A stretch of 64,000 nt of DNA from Mermis nigrescens. Lineage: Eukaryota; Nematoda; Enoplea; Mermithida; Mermithidae. A program made the translations under genes and the position numbers. Location: the NCBI GenBank assembly GCA_036768485.1, contig JAVLUZ010000150.1, forward strand, positions 3,233,160-3,297,159. Reading direction: 5' to 3'. Positions 45,111-57,300 of the stretch are shown piece after piece (positions within the stretch are counted from its first letter, which is position 1; each line of letters starts with the position of its first letter). Under the pieces are notes generated by a model that was not told the DNA's origin, ran no database searches, and worked only from the letters and a program-made list of their open reading frames with translations.

Positions 45111-45992
45111 AGGTTAAAGCACTTTTGGAAAAATTTTTCAATTTTTATTGATTCTTGGCCTTCATTTTACCCCATTTCGCCGGAAAATTTCCTATCTTTT
45201 TCCTTTTTTATTGGTCTAGGCCCCTAACCCCCACGTGCATATTTGCCTGAAATTAAAAAGCAGAAGTTTTACTAAACAAAATCGTATTACGCTGCCTAAA
45301 AACCACTTTTGTAGCTACTCAATTGAGCGCTTAAAATTGATTTCCGTGAGCGAGCTTACGTGAAATAGACCGAAGTTATATTTTGTATAGGTATAGCCTG
45401 TTCTAAATAAGCATACCTGCGGTTTTCACTTAAGGATTTTCAGCTGTTGTAAAGCAATATGTTATATAATTGCGTTGATCTATATTTACCGTAAGCGGTC
45501 ATTAAACGTAGCCAAAGATTCTTAGAAGAAAATAGCAAGTTATGTGGAAGAGATGCCTACTTACTTATGTAGTAGGAGGTAAGCTTGTATGTATAAGGTC
45601 AGTGTGAAAAACTCGAGTCTTAAACTCGAGTTTTGTTTACATGCATGGGTGTAAGTTTAAAACAAATGGTTTCTTAATCGTTTACAATTTACTTCTAGCA
45701 ATCTTCCACTGATTTACTGCGCGTATGAGGTGTTGTCCAGCTTGAATTATGTTTTTTGTTAACAATTAGGGTAACTTGTTTTTAGTGTATAATATAGTTA
45801 TCTGGGTAGCGGAGTAAGCAGAATATGAGTTCAGTCAGATATCCGTGAAAAAGGTTTAGAAAGTCTGAATTTTCTATAAAACGTGTTGAAATCGGTAAAA
45901 TAATGCGCAGAAAATAAGTCTGATTGGAAATTGTTCATTGTTTCCCGAAATATTCTGGATTTTACCTCAAAATTGGTGTTTATCGTGATTTA

Positions 45993-46251
45993 CTAAAGTC
46001 TGTTCCATTCCAAACGGCCCATTATCGCTTAACGGTTCATTGCTGTATCAAGCTATTTTACCGGTTAGGTTGTTGCAGCAGTTTGTTAAATGAGCCGCAT
46101 ATTAAGCAAAGCACATTAAACATTATTAAGAAGAGTTTGAAGTAATCAGCCGCTACAAGAACACAACTGAAGAAATTATTTGTGCAGTAGAAAACAAATA
46201 CAGTAATAGGACTTTTGCGAAAATGGGCCTTTTGGAATGGAACAGACTATA
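45993..46251 (+). mobile_element. TATAGTCTGTTCCATTCCAA MITE, copy 2
   Basis: Starts TAAAGTCTGTTCCATTCCAA, ends TTGGAATGGAACAGACTATA. Interior words GGTTAGGTTGTTGCAGCAGT and TAAGAAGAGTTTGAAGTAAT match copies 1 and 3. Confidence 0.8.
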
Positions 46252-46779
46252 GTAATGCTTTAATAGTTTTTAAGTCAAAAAATAATTTTTCGCGTCATTT
46301 CCGATATGATGATGAATGTACGTATACGTATATTATACAACTCTTTTTGCTTGAAAAAAACCATACAACTCTTTTTGCTTGAAAATCTTTTTTTAAACGT
46401 GATAATGCAAATTGAAAAATTTGCATCCAAACGTCTATAAGTCGACCTAAGCTGCTATATGTTGACTTAGGCGGGATTAATACATACATAAGCAGCCGAA
46501 AATTCTCCTCCATCTAAAGCTAAGCCTAAGAAAAATTGAGAGAAAAGCGACTTACAGGATAAATGCCAAAAGCGCCTATTCTTAAGCACTGTTGAATTGT
46601 GAACTTTAGGGCCCTTAGCTCCCTCAGTATTCAACAGATTTTCATTAAACTTTCGTTCCATCCCTTTTTTAAACTTTTTTTGCAAATTCCATAAAAATCT
46701 CAACTTTCCAAATTGATTTTTATCAATTTCTGATGGAACCCATATTTCGCAAGCCTACATATGTATTTGTAACAATGGT

Positions 46780-47115
46780 TAGTTGCACGACCTGAAGACC
46801 GGTTCAAACGCCTATGACGGGGCGTTCTTACCCATCAGGCACCATGCCAATGACGAGCCTAGATGGGCTATAGCCTATCACGCTCACCATGCATCGCTGC
46901 ACCCCAATAGATTGAGCCATTTATTTGCGTTTTATTATCTGCAGCAAATCGGTGCTGCAGTCGCCTAATCGATACTAATCGTTTAACCCGTGGGTTTTAT
47001 GTTCCAAGTGGTCATAAAACACTCTGATTTTATTTTTGTTTGATTATTGGTTCGGCTTGACGAAGAAACCGAACTCTGATCAGTGTAGGCGGGTCTTCGA
47101 GCCTGCCCACTTTAC
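46780..47115. other. Unexplained GC-richer island
   Basis: A patch clearly richer in G+C than its surroundings. It contains CTGAAGACCGGTTCAAACGC, GGCACCATGCCAATGACGAG and GGCGGGTCTTCGAGCCTGCC. A 61-codon frame (46783-46968) has no recognisable product. The last part (GTGGGTTTTATG, TTGGTTCGGCTTGACG) has the look of a solo long terminal repeat, but I could not find matching ends or a target duplication. It is single-copy in this window. Confidence 0.35.
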
Positions 47116-47655
47116 GGACTTCACTTGCTTATAAATATGCATTTGAGCTTAACTTGCAGATCTCAGCAATTGATATTTCATTTTCATGCTTTGTTTCTAA
47201 GCCCGATGGATATGCTTTCTGAAATGCAAATACGTATGCAAGAGCAATCAATTTTTGTAAATATATGATCGTTTTTATTGTTTGAGGGTGGTCGTGGATT
47301 TCGCTTTTTAACATCTTTCTCAATTTCATTCACTGTAACACGAAATGTTACTATCATATGGACAAAACATTAAAATTTTAGGTCTCAATTTTTTTAATCC
47401 TACTCATATTTCTTGAAATTTGTGTTACGAAATGATGGATGCAATCATCGATGATGATGCAAACATTGTCGTCAAGCCCTTTTGGTGAAAATTTTCAATT
47501 TTCATCCGTATCTTGACCTTCATTCAGTTCGCCTCATTTCCTCAAAAAAAATTTTTTCATTTTTCTAAAATGGGTTCTAGTTTAGGTCCCCTAATCTACC
47601 ACTCGTATACTTGACTACAACTACAGAAAGCTGATCTCCAGAACTTTTTATACTA

Positions 47656-47916
47656 CTGTCTGTTCCATTCCAAATGGCCCCATTTTTATTTTAAAGCTCA
47701 TTACTTTAGCGGAATATTTTACGGGTTAGGCTGTTATGGCAGTTTGTTAGATGTGCCACATTTTAAACAGAATACCTACATTAAAGATTAATAAGAAGAG
47801 TTTAAAGCAGCCAGCTGCTACGAGAGCGTGACTGGAGAGGCCGTCTGTGCAGTTAAAAACTAATACAGTAACAAGAATTCAGATAAATAGGCCGTTTGGA
47901 ATGTAACAGACTATAG
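47656..47916 (+). mobile_element. TATAGTCTGTTCCATTCCAA MITE, copy 3
   Basis: Starts ACTGTCTGTTCCATTCCAAA, ends GTTTGGAATGTAACAGACTA. Interior GGGTTAGGCTGTTATGGCAG and GCAGCCAGCTGCTACGAGAG. About 0.4 kb upstream of the kinase start codon. Confidence 0.8.
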
Positions 47917-48327
47917 TTCGTACGATTCATATGCATTCACACTATTAATAATATGTCCATTATTACCGATTTATCTTTGAGTTTCGCATAAATACACGGA
48001 AAATAAACCATGTTACTCGTATTTACGCTGTTGCCTTTCTAACTTGATTAATTTTTGATGTTTCTCAATATAAGGAATTTCATAATATGACCTGATGGTT
48101 TTGTTTTGACTGAACAAGTCAATGGACAAAAAAAACAAAGGGCAACAGAAAAATTCGAACATTTCAAGGGGTTAAATGGTCCTACAGAAACTTACTAATA
48201 CCTTGTATTATATTTATGTATGCAAATACATACATATGTACATAACGGACATGCCATGCATGAATGAATTTGATATCTGTTTGAGGTAGTTATAGTATCT
48301 AGCTTTCCGAATAAAAGATTGTGACTT

Positions 48328-51300
48328 ATGGCCTATTATACGCATGATCGTAGTAACTTAGAATTAGATTCAATTTTTGACGAACGTTGGCGTATTATAA
48401 AAACACTGGGCGAAGGTGCGTTCGGAGCAGTTTATGAAGTTGTTGATATCGAAAATCCGGAACAGGTCTATGCGTTAAAAGTAGATTTTATTACTCTTTT
48501 AAATTGACTCAATAAATATGCTGTATGAAAGTATTTCAAAAAGGCACAAATCTAAAGTTTTAGTCGCCTGCGTTGTCACTTATCCAGGCGGCTATTGGAG
48601 GATCTAGCAGAGTATTTTTTCAAAAACGAATTCTTGCCTGTTCAAATAATGCGAAATTCCGTAAGAACAATTTTTATCCATTAGGATGTTGATTCCTAAA
48701 AGAAAGAAGCGGAAGTCTACGAAAAATGGAAGAAAAACCTTGTACATGCAAACGCATAAGATCTGATGATGGTCTTAAAATATTCAAATTGTTAATCAAA
48801 CTTATCTTTTCACTTTCAAATTAAAGTATTGTCAGTTGTCACTGAACAATGAACTGGGAGTTTCCTGTTTTTATAGCGCGAACATGTAAAATTTCTACTG
48901 CTAGAGCATTGTCTATTGAAAAAATGTTTTATCTGTTCTTATCAGACCGAAGCGCCAAATTGGGCATTTTTTATCTTGAAAAGTATGTCTTGTCTTGCCT
49001 ATCCGCCAAAGATAATTTCTCGGCTTTTACATTGCCGCTGATTATCTTGTAGGTTGAAACCAACTCGGATGAGCCAGGCGAACTGCCTAAATTGCTGCCA
49101 CTTGAGGTTACAGTTTTGCGAGCTCTACGGGACACTGGCGCCAAGCACTATCCTGGATATGTTTCCTACGGCAGAACTGCTCATTATAATTACGTTGTAA
49201 TGGGGCTTTTGGGGCAAAATATCAATGATCTGCGAAAAACTATGCCATACCAACGTTTCACTTTGCATAGCTGTCTACATATCGGACAAATTAGTCTGCT
49301 TAGTTTGAAAGAAATTCATAAGGCTGGGTAATCATTGTCAGTTATAAAGATTTTGTTTCTTGGTTTTTTCTGCTAATTAATGCGTGATTTCGATCTTATT
49401 AGGGCTTGAGCCGAGCTTAACTTCCCAATACTGTACTACAGAGCCCTGCGCGGGGCGGGTCGGCTCGCCCCGCCCCGCAGGCCCGCGACGGGCTTTTGCG
49501 GGGCGAGCCAGAAGTCTGGCGGGGCGGGGCAGGGTGGGCCTTGTTTTTCAATAATTATGGCGGGACTGGGCGGGCCTTTGTGTTTAAAAATTTTTTAGAA
49601 TGAATGAGGAATATCTTCAAATGTTGAAAAAATGATTCAAAAAGAGAAATTCCGAGAAATAAAATGAAATAAAATAGACGTTTACTATCTTGTTACTTCA
49701 CACTTCGAATTAGTTCTAGATTTATCAGTTTTATTTATCTTCAAATTTCGAATAAAGGAACTGTGTATGACATTTTCTACAATGTTGGTTAAATTAATGT
49801 GCTTTGCTTATAATACGACTAGGTGCACAGCTGGAGAACCTTGTTAAGCAAAAATTGCGTAAAAGTGGTATTATTACTTATAGCATATTGTTTTTGGTCG
49901 ATTTTAGGCACCTTTGCAGAAGATCGTCCACTTATATGCAGCTCTGATTTTAGCTTTTTTCCCATGGAATTCTTCCTTTTTCATAGAGTGACGCTTTGTG
50001 CCAAACACACCTGGGCGTGGGGGGGGGGTTTGGGGGTATGAACCCCGGAGAAACCAAAATACCCCCACAGTGGCGGATCCAGGATTTTCTTAAGGGTGGA
50101 CGGTACCCCTAAGGGGGCGGAACCTTGACTTGGGCGGAAAAATTAGCCGTTTTAACCCGAAAATCGCTAAAAATCGCTCAAAAATCCTTAATTTTACGCA
50201 CTATTTTGGGCCAATGGGGGGAGGGGCGGCCGCCCCCCTAAATCCACCCCTGCCCTCCAGAAATCAAAATACCCCCCAGAATTCATTAGAAATTTTTTCG
50301 TTTTTTTCGCAATTTTTTGATGCCAATGGATAGTGCTTGATGAGAAACGTTGAAAAATGGTGTTTTTTCGCCATACTACCATTCCTAAGGCCATGTTTTG
50401 ACCTTTGAAAAATCTTGCACCCCCCAGAATTTTGGTGCTGTTCACGTATGGTGCCAAATATAATAAATATAATTCATTGCATATTAAAGCTACAAAATTA
50501 GAAAAACGTTTTTTCTGGCGCATCGGGCCAGACATAATTCCTGTTTTGCTTATCTTAGGCTTACAAAATTGAATACAAAATGATAAAAACGTGGAAAATT
50601 GAGTTTAAATGGACACAACTTCCGGAACTTTTCGGCGCTTCGAGTCAGATATAATCCCTCGCCAGTTGTACAAAACTGAGCCCAAATTGTCGGAAATTTT
50701 CAGTGCTTCGCGTCAGATGTACTTCGCACGTTGCTTACAGTCAGAAAACTAAGAAATTGAGCGTAAAAAGGACTAAAATCTTGAAATTTTTTGGTAAAGC
50801 TATGCATCAGATATAATTCCTTTATTGCTCATCTTCTGAAAGCTACTAAATTGAGCTGTAAAGGATATAAATGTCAAAAATGTTCGGCGCTTCTGTGGCA
50901 TGTAATTCTTCATCAATTTGAATATGCAAATTTTCATAAAATTGTGTGGTACTAAGCTTTTGACGTCCCACGGAGAAGCATAGTCGATATAAGGCTAATT
51001 TTTTTCAAAGAATTCCTGCGCTTTTTCTGCTTTTAATAAGTCAGTTTAAAGTACTAAAACGCATTTCTAACTGTGAAATTATCCACGTCTCATTTCACCC
51101 CTGTCGTTATGAGCAAAATGGGGCGGCGAGATGAGCCATTGCTTTTTGTATTTTTCAAATAAGTTCTCACTTTGAAAAATGTATCATTGTGGTAGGTATA
51201 AGTTAGCGTAAATATGCCTTTTGAAGGCTAGTCTGTATGCAAATTTATTCGAGTAAAATGATCTTCTATCAGGTGAGCCGACATTAGAGCGCACGACATT

Positions 51301-54300
51301 AGAGCGCCGACATTAGAGCACCGACATTAGAGCGCGCGACATTAGAGCGCGCGACATTAGAGCGCGCGACATTAGAGCGCAGCCATAATAGATGTTTTTC
51401 ACGTAACTTTACAAAATTTTTACGCTGATAAATGAAAGAATTCCCCGCTTAAAGCTTCACGGACAAAACGAGCATGCCTTTGAAAAAAGTCCTACTGTAT
51501 CTTACACTCGAGACTATATCCAACGATTCATATACTTTCCGATTCAGAATAGGATACGCATTCTATTATAACGGGGCAAAGTTAACTACCTACGCATGAA
51601 TATCTCGGTATCAGGTAGTGATAAATGCATGCGGTTTCTTTTGTTTTGTTAAGCAATTTTTAAGCTTTTCTGTATTGTTCTGGCTGCTCCTAAATGACTT
51701 TTGATAAGTTTTTAAAAGCATTTTCAAGCTTTTCTGCATTGTTCTGGCTGCTTCTAAGTGACTTTTGATGTGAAATTTTTTTGAAAAGTTTTTGACATAA
51801 CTTGTTTGTCACAGAAGTTATCAAAAATGCATTTTGCCTTTTAATCTGCACTTAAAATGCCAAAGCGTCGTATACACGTAGTAGCAGATAAATTTACTCT
51901 TCTGTCAGAGCTGTAAAATGGTCACGTATACAAAATATGCTGGAAGGCGCGAAGCGCCCAAGAAAATATGGTTGGGGGTAAAGGGGACGTGCTGAAGGAC
52001 CGCTTGACGGGGTCCGAGGCGGAGCAGCAGGAAATTTTGAGCTCTTGGAGTTTTTAAGAAACAAGGTAACGATAAAAAATTAAGGATTTTAAGTCACAAC
52101 TAAAATCTGTATTTGAATTTACATAACTCACCTAACCAACATTTCCATTAATGATTAGCAAACTTCCATTCCATCCACGAAGTATGACCCTCACATTTAG
52201 GCTTTTTTCTGCACGGGTCCCTCTGCACCGGTGCAACAATTCCGAAAAACAATTTTCATCGAGAAAATTTTTGTGCACTCTATATTTTTGCTGAAATTCT
52301 ACCAGCTTGATTTTTATCCCGAAACAAGTCTCTATCAGAGCCCTGCGCGGGGCGGGTCGGCCCGCCCCGCCCCGCAGGCCCGCGCGGCCCGCGCGGGCTT
52401 TTTGCGGGGCGGGTCACACGGCTGGCGGGGCGGGGCGGGCTTTATTTTCTAAAAATTTTTTCGGGGCGGGGCGGGGCGGGCCTTTCTTTTTTTTTAAATT
52501 TTTGTTGTGCAAAAGGATACGTGCGCGAAATTGATTTTAATGCACAAGGTTTCGCGAAATAGACTATAGTTCTAAGTAATGCTCTGCTGCTCATCCTTTG
52601 AATAAATACTTAATGAAATAGAACACATGGGGGCTCTTATAATAATACTAATTGAAATAATCCAGCTTTACCATGCATAAGCTTACATGTTTCAAAAAAA
52701 CGAAACCCATATTTGACCTTGTAATTTCCCAACGGTCCGCTCAATTTCAATGCAAATTGATTTAAACGATAGACAAAAACCTTCGTAAGAAACTTGCTAA
52801 GTTTCGGATCCGTAGCTTGCTCTGTTCTTGTGCAACGCGCAATTGTGTAAAAGTCGTTTTTTTTCATTAAATACAATGCGTGTTTAGAAATAAATCATGT
52901 GTTTGCACGTTGTAGCTTTTAATCGAGTAAACATTTTAGAATACGGTCTGCTCTATTCAAAAGCCTGTTTGTCTAGCTGTTAGCTTGTAAATTTTCTTAC
53001 TATTTCGCTACTTGGTTCGAGAGTTAATGAGCTTTCGCCAAATGTCATTCCTTAGGTCATTCACAAGCGCAAGCAACTCGCTGCTTATTTTGTCATTGCT
53101 GGCTCAATCGCCGAGGGAGTGTCCTTAGGCAAAAGCTCAATAGCTCTTGAACCAACTAACAAAATAAAATTGAAATTCAGAGGCAACTAGCTAGGTAAAT
53201 GAGCTTTTGATTGAAGCAAATCGTATTCTAAAATGTTCACTCGGTCTAAAGCTACAACGTCGCAAACATATATTCATTTCTTACGACATATTGTATTTAA
53301 TGAAAAAAAACGACTTTTACCCAAATGCGCGTTGTACAAGAACAAATAAAGCTGCGAAAACAAAACTTTGCAAGATCATTATAAAGGTTTTTATCTATCG
53401 ATTAAAGCAAGTTGCATTCGAATTGAGCGATTCGTTTCGAAGTTAAAAGGTCTGATATGGGTTTCCTTTTTTGAAACACCCTGTATATATATGTAGGCAG
53501 GTACCTACATACACACGTGGGCGTGGGGGGTTTGGGGGCATGCACCCCCCAGAAGTTGAAATACCCCCCCAGAAATCAAAATATCCCCCCAGAAAATTTT
53601 TTTGCTTTTTCAGCAATTTTTTGATGCCATTGGATAGTGCTTGATGAGAAACGTCGAAAAATGGTGTTTTTTTGCCATACGACCACTTTTAAGATCATTT
53701 TTGACCTTTAAAATTTTTTTCAGCCCCCCAGAAATTTTTTTACCCCCCCCCCAGAATTTCGATGCTGCCCACCTATGCCTACATATATGGAGGTACACAC
53801 TACGTCCTTACATAAGGTAGACAATCATCTATAGGATTTGAGTAATGGCGAGGCGAGCATTGGGCTCTGGGTTGTCCCCTGGGATCCAGCAGACCTCCAA
53901 AATCGATTTTGTTGTGCTAGTTTTGGCGATTTCGCCCCATCAGACCCCCTCAGAATTTTAGCAATCAGCAGTGCAAGATTATGCCTTTTGCAGCTTACCT
54001 ACATACCTAACTACACCTATCACAGTAACAACATTGTTGTTCCAATAAAGTTTATTGCTGTAAGACATTAGCTCTTAATCAATTTACAAAATTGCATCGC
54101 ACTCATTTACATTGAAGATTTTGTATCACTCATTGTCCGGTTCTTTATCTTCTTGCATTCTGGCCCCTTTTCGACCAGAAATGGATACTTTGAGTACATG
54201 AAAAAATTTTGCGGGGCGGGGCGGGCCTAATTTTTGTAGCATTACTGGCGGGGCGGGGCGGGTCTAAGGAGCTGCGGGGCGGGGCGGGGCGGGCTTTATT

Positions 54301-57300
54301 TCTTTCTTAGCGGGGCGGGGCGGGTCAGAAAATTTCGGCCCGCGCAGGGCTCTGGTCTCTATGATGTTTTTGAACTCCAACTCGTTTGTATGCAGAAAAG
54401 ACATTCTATCTACCACTTATTAATTTTCTGTACTACAAAATTATAAAGCCAGGCAGCTTTTTTGAAATAGAATTCAGCTGCTGCCTTAAAACAGTACAGT
54501 GCCAAAAAATCTTACGTCTTGCAATTTTTTCAAAGGTGCTAGATGGAAATATACAATCAGTAATGCAATTCGCAGTAACGAAAAAATCACTTGACGTTGC
54601 ATTTCTCACAAAATTAAGCATGGTGTATTGCATATTCTGCAGAGACCTTGTGTATAAACGTGAGCACGGGCGGACCAAAAAGTTATAACAGAACCAGAAA
54701 AATGACTTCTCATCCTCAGAAACGGATCTGATATTTTCTGATCAAGATATTTTCTATTTCAATTTTAGTTATAACTGAAAAATGAAAAAAAGAAAGAACG
54801 AAAGAAATGAAAACGCTTCAAATTTGAAGCGTTTCCTTTCTTTCGTTCTTTCTTTCTTTCTTTTTCATTTTCTCTGTTTATCTCGCATTTTTCAAAAAAT
54901 TTCTGGTCTTAATGGGGCCTCTCAAATCCGCCAGTGCATATACGCTCTAATGTCGGCGCTCTAATGTCGCGCGCTCTAATGTCGCGCGCTCTAATGTCGC
55001 GCGCTCTAATGTCGTTGCGCTCTAATGTCGCGCGCTCTAATGTCGGCACTCTAATGTCGGCGCTCTAGTGTCGTGCGCTCTAATGTCTGCATGCCCTTCT
55101 ATCAAAAAGTTGGGTGTACCTTATATGAACATAAGTCCAAAAAATCTGAAAGTTCGGTCTCCTCCCAAAATTAAGAACACAAATGTTTTGCGACTTTTCT
55201 AAGACAATTTTATTTTCTTGTCATGAATAAATTGCTTTTCGGTTCGAAAATGTCACATGTCTTAAGTAGTGGGCTAATAATGGGACCTGCTGACATTATC
55301 AAAGAGTTTATAAAATTATCTATTGCTGAATGGAATAAGATTTTTTGGGCAATGACGCCATGCTCTGTTATTATTAATTTAAATAATAATTTTTGCCTCC
55401 ATAGTCACTGGTTGTGCCTCCTTTTGGCCCTTTTGCGATCAAAAGCATAATTCCTCTGAAATACCCAAGGTGACTCAACTGACCCCGAACCCCTGATTCC
55501 AGATTTTATTCGGATCATATAGAGCTCCTAAAATATTAATTTTTAAGTGGCTCATGTCGCCCCACTGCCAGAGTGAAATGATCCATCTTCAAAATTTCAG
55601 AAAAACTTAATGCCTGTCTTGTAATTTACTATAAATATTGCTAGATCGTGAAAGATTATCCATTATTCATTCTTTTAGCGAGTCTCTATTTTATAGGCGC
55701 TTTAGATAATATAATGCAAGCAAATATGTAAATATTTCTAGCCGTAAATGGCTCAAGATGGTACACTTGTAAAAACGCTTAAGAAAGCGTTATACAGATT
55801 TTTAGAATTTTGTTTCCCCCACTAAAACAAAATCCAAGATTTGGGGCTGGTGGTATTAATACCTAAAACTTTCGAGCCAGTCTGCATCCTAATTCGTAAA
55901 TTAAGTTCAAGCAAAAAATGCAAGTATGAAACAGACTTTGCTCCACCATGCACTGTGTAAAATCTGTAAACTAGCAAAAAGTAGTTAAGAGACCGTTTTT
56001 GAGAAAAATTCCGTGTTTTAGCAACTTTTTTGGGGCAAAAATTGAACTATAGATGACTTTTCCATACGAAATTGTTCTGCAGTAATATTCTTCTAGAGCC
56101 AAGGTCGGTGTACGTGTTTTTCGGCTAAATCGCATTTTTTGTTCCTGTCATTGTCATAACTTAAAAGAAGCTATAGAAAACGCATTGCTTTAAACTCCCT
56201 AAATAACTCTAGCAGTCTAATAATCAAATTAAAATATTGTTTCAACTAAAATACGCAGAGAAAACATTATGGTACGCTTTTTTGAATACCTTTTCTGTAT
56301 TTTAACACTTTTTGGACCTAAAAAACGCATTATAACACACACAAAAATTGTGTGGGCCGGGGCGAGCCTCATTTTCGCATAAGTGCAGGCGGGGCAGGGC
56401 GGGCCTAAAAATTTCGGCCCACGTAGGGCTCTGCTGTACTAGCAGAATGAAATGCAGGCGTCACATGTTAGGCTCAAAGCGTGATTCACATAGGCATACC
56501 TGAGCAAGGGTTTACAACCCGCTATCAACGGTAGGCTGTTCGGTATCAACGGTCAAGGTTGCAAGTACCTATCAATAAGAATTTATCAAGGCCAAATGTA
56601 AAATAGAATCAAAATATATTGAATCATAAGAAATGGAAGTAAATAACATAAAACAATTGTATATTCCTTTGAATACAAGCAGTAAAGTAATAAAGTTGAT
56701 TACTAAAATGAAAATTTGATCGCACGATATTATCCAAAATCTATAAAAAATATGCATATAGGTACTTAGTAGACCAGTGCAAAACTTAATGATAAACATA
56801 ACATGCACACTCAAAAAATTGTAGCTCCATATTACGTAGTGAATGCTATTACCAAAACCGATTAAGCTTTCCCCAAACTTCGACTGATAGTAACAAAGAC
56901 ACATAATGCAAATAGAAATTCAGTATTTATTTGAAAACCGTGAAGTAAATTTTCACAACAACAACCATTTTTGAAACTGGCAACCAACTAAAATTTTTTG
57001 CTCCCAGACGGGAAGACCGGCCATTCCCCTCGTATGCACATAGGTAAGTTCATTTTTGACTCAGCTAGGTGGTATTCTGTTGGATGTTTATGCGCAGAGG
57101 TCACAAAATCTCGGACAGCAAATGCTATGATCTGCTGTTTCAAGAACCGGCCGGCCGACTAAATTGAATTGCATGAAAATGTCTCTTTCTCATTGGTTCT
57201 GCCTGCATGAATATTAAAAAATTATTCCAGACAAACGTCCCGCCGAGGAATTACTTGAAGAATGCCCTACTTAAGTTACTGATCTCAACAATGTACAAAT

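Larger units (their letters stand above)
52336..54354 (+). mobile_element. hAT-like element A2 (same family as A), 2.0 kb
   Basis: Exact duplication GTCTCTAT at 52328-52335 and 54355-54362. Left end CAGAGCCCTGCGCGGGGCGG, right end read inward CAGAGCCCTGCGCGGGCCGA. Strong GGGGCGGGGCGGG arrays lie just inside both ends (52345-52490 and 54210-54350). Nested in element B, which is nested in element A, so the same family is both outermost and third layer. The ends are more intact than those of A, which fits a later insertion. It contains a foldback element (52689-53477) and a MITE (53512-53777). Confidence 0.9.
51271..55095 (+). mobile_element. hAT-like element B, GACATTAGAGCGCG arrays, 3.8 kb
   Basis: Exact 8-bp duplication CTTCTATC at 51263-51270 and 55096-55103. 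Left end AGGTGAGCCGACATTAGAGC, right end read inward GGCATGCAGACATTAGAGCG. The left subterminal array is (GCGCGACATTAGA)n at 51279-51385. The right is its reverse complement at about 54945-55090 (CTCTAATGTCGCGCG). Nested in element A and itself split by element A2 (52336-54354). Without A2 it would be ~1.8 kb. No transposase frame. A long polypurine palindrome lies at 54780-54875. Confidence 0.88.
49439..56433 (+). mobile_element. hAT-like element A, GC-rich ends, 7.0 kb with nested insertions
   Basis: Bounded by an exact 8-bp target duplication, CTGTACTA at 49431-49438 and 56434-56441. Left end CAGAGCCCTGCGCGGGGCGG, right end read inward CAGAGCCCTACGTGGGCCGA. Inside each end lie GGGGCGGGGC-type arrays. 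It contains a CATAGGTGGGC MITE (50006-50450, itself interrupted), degenerate ~125-bp tandem units (50500-50940) and element B (51271-55095). Without element B it would be about 3.2 kb. No transposase is recognisable. It lies in the large kinase intron. Confidence 0.88.

Noticed and set aside
52637..53446. Two similar 79-codon frames on opposite strands (LMKKNDFY...ARCTRT)
   Set aside because: They lie in the mirrored arms of the foldback element; the similarity comes from the inverted repeat and not from a gene family.
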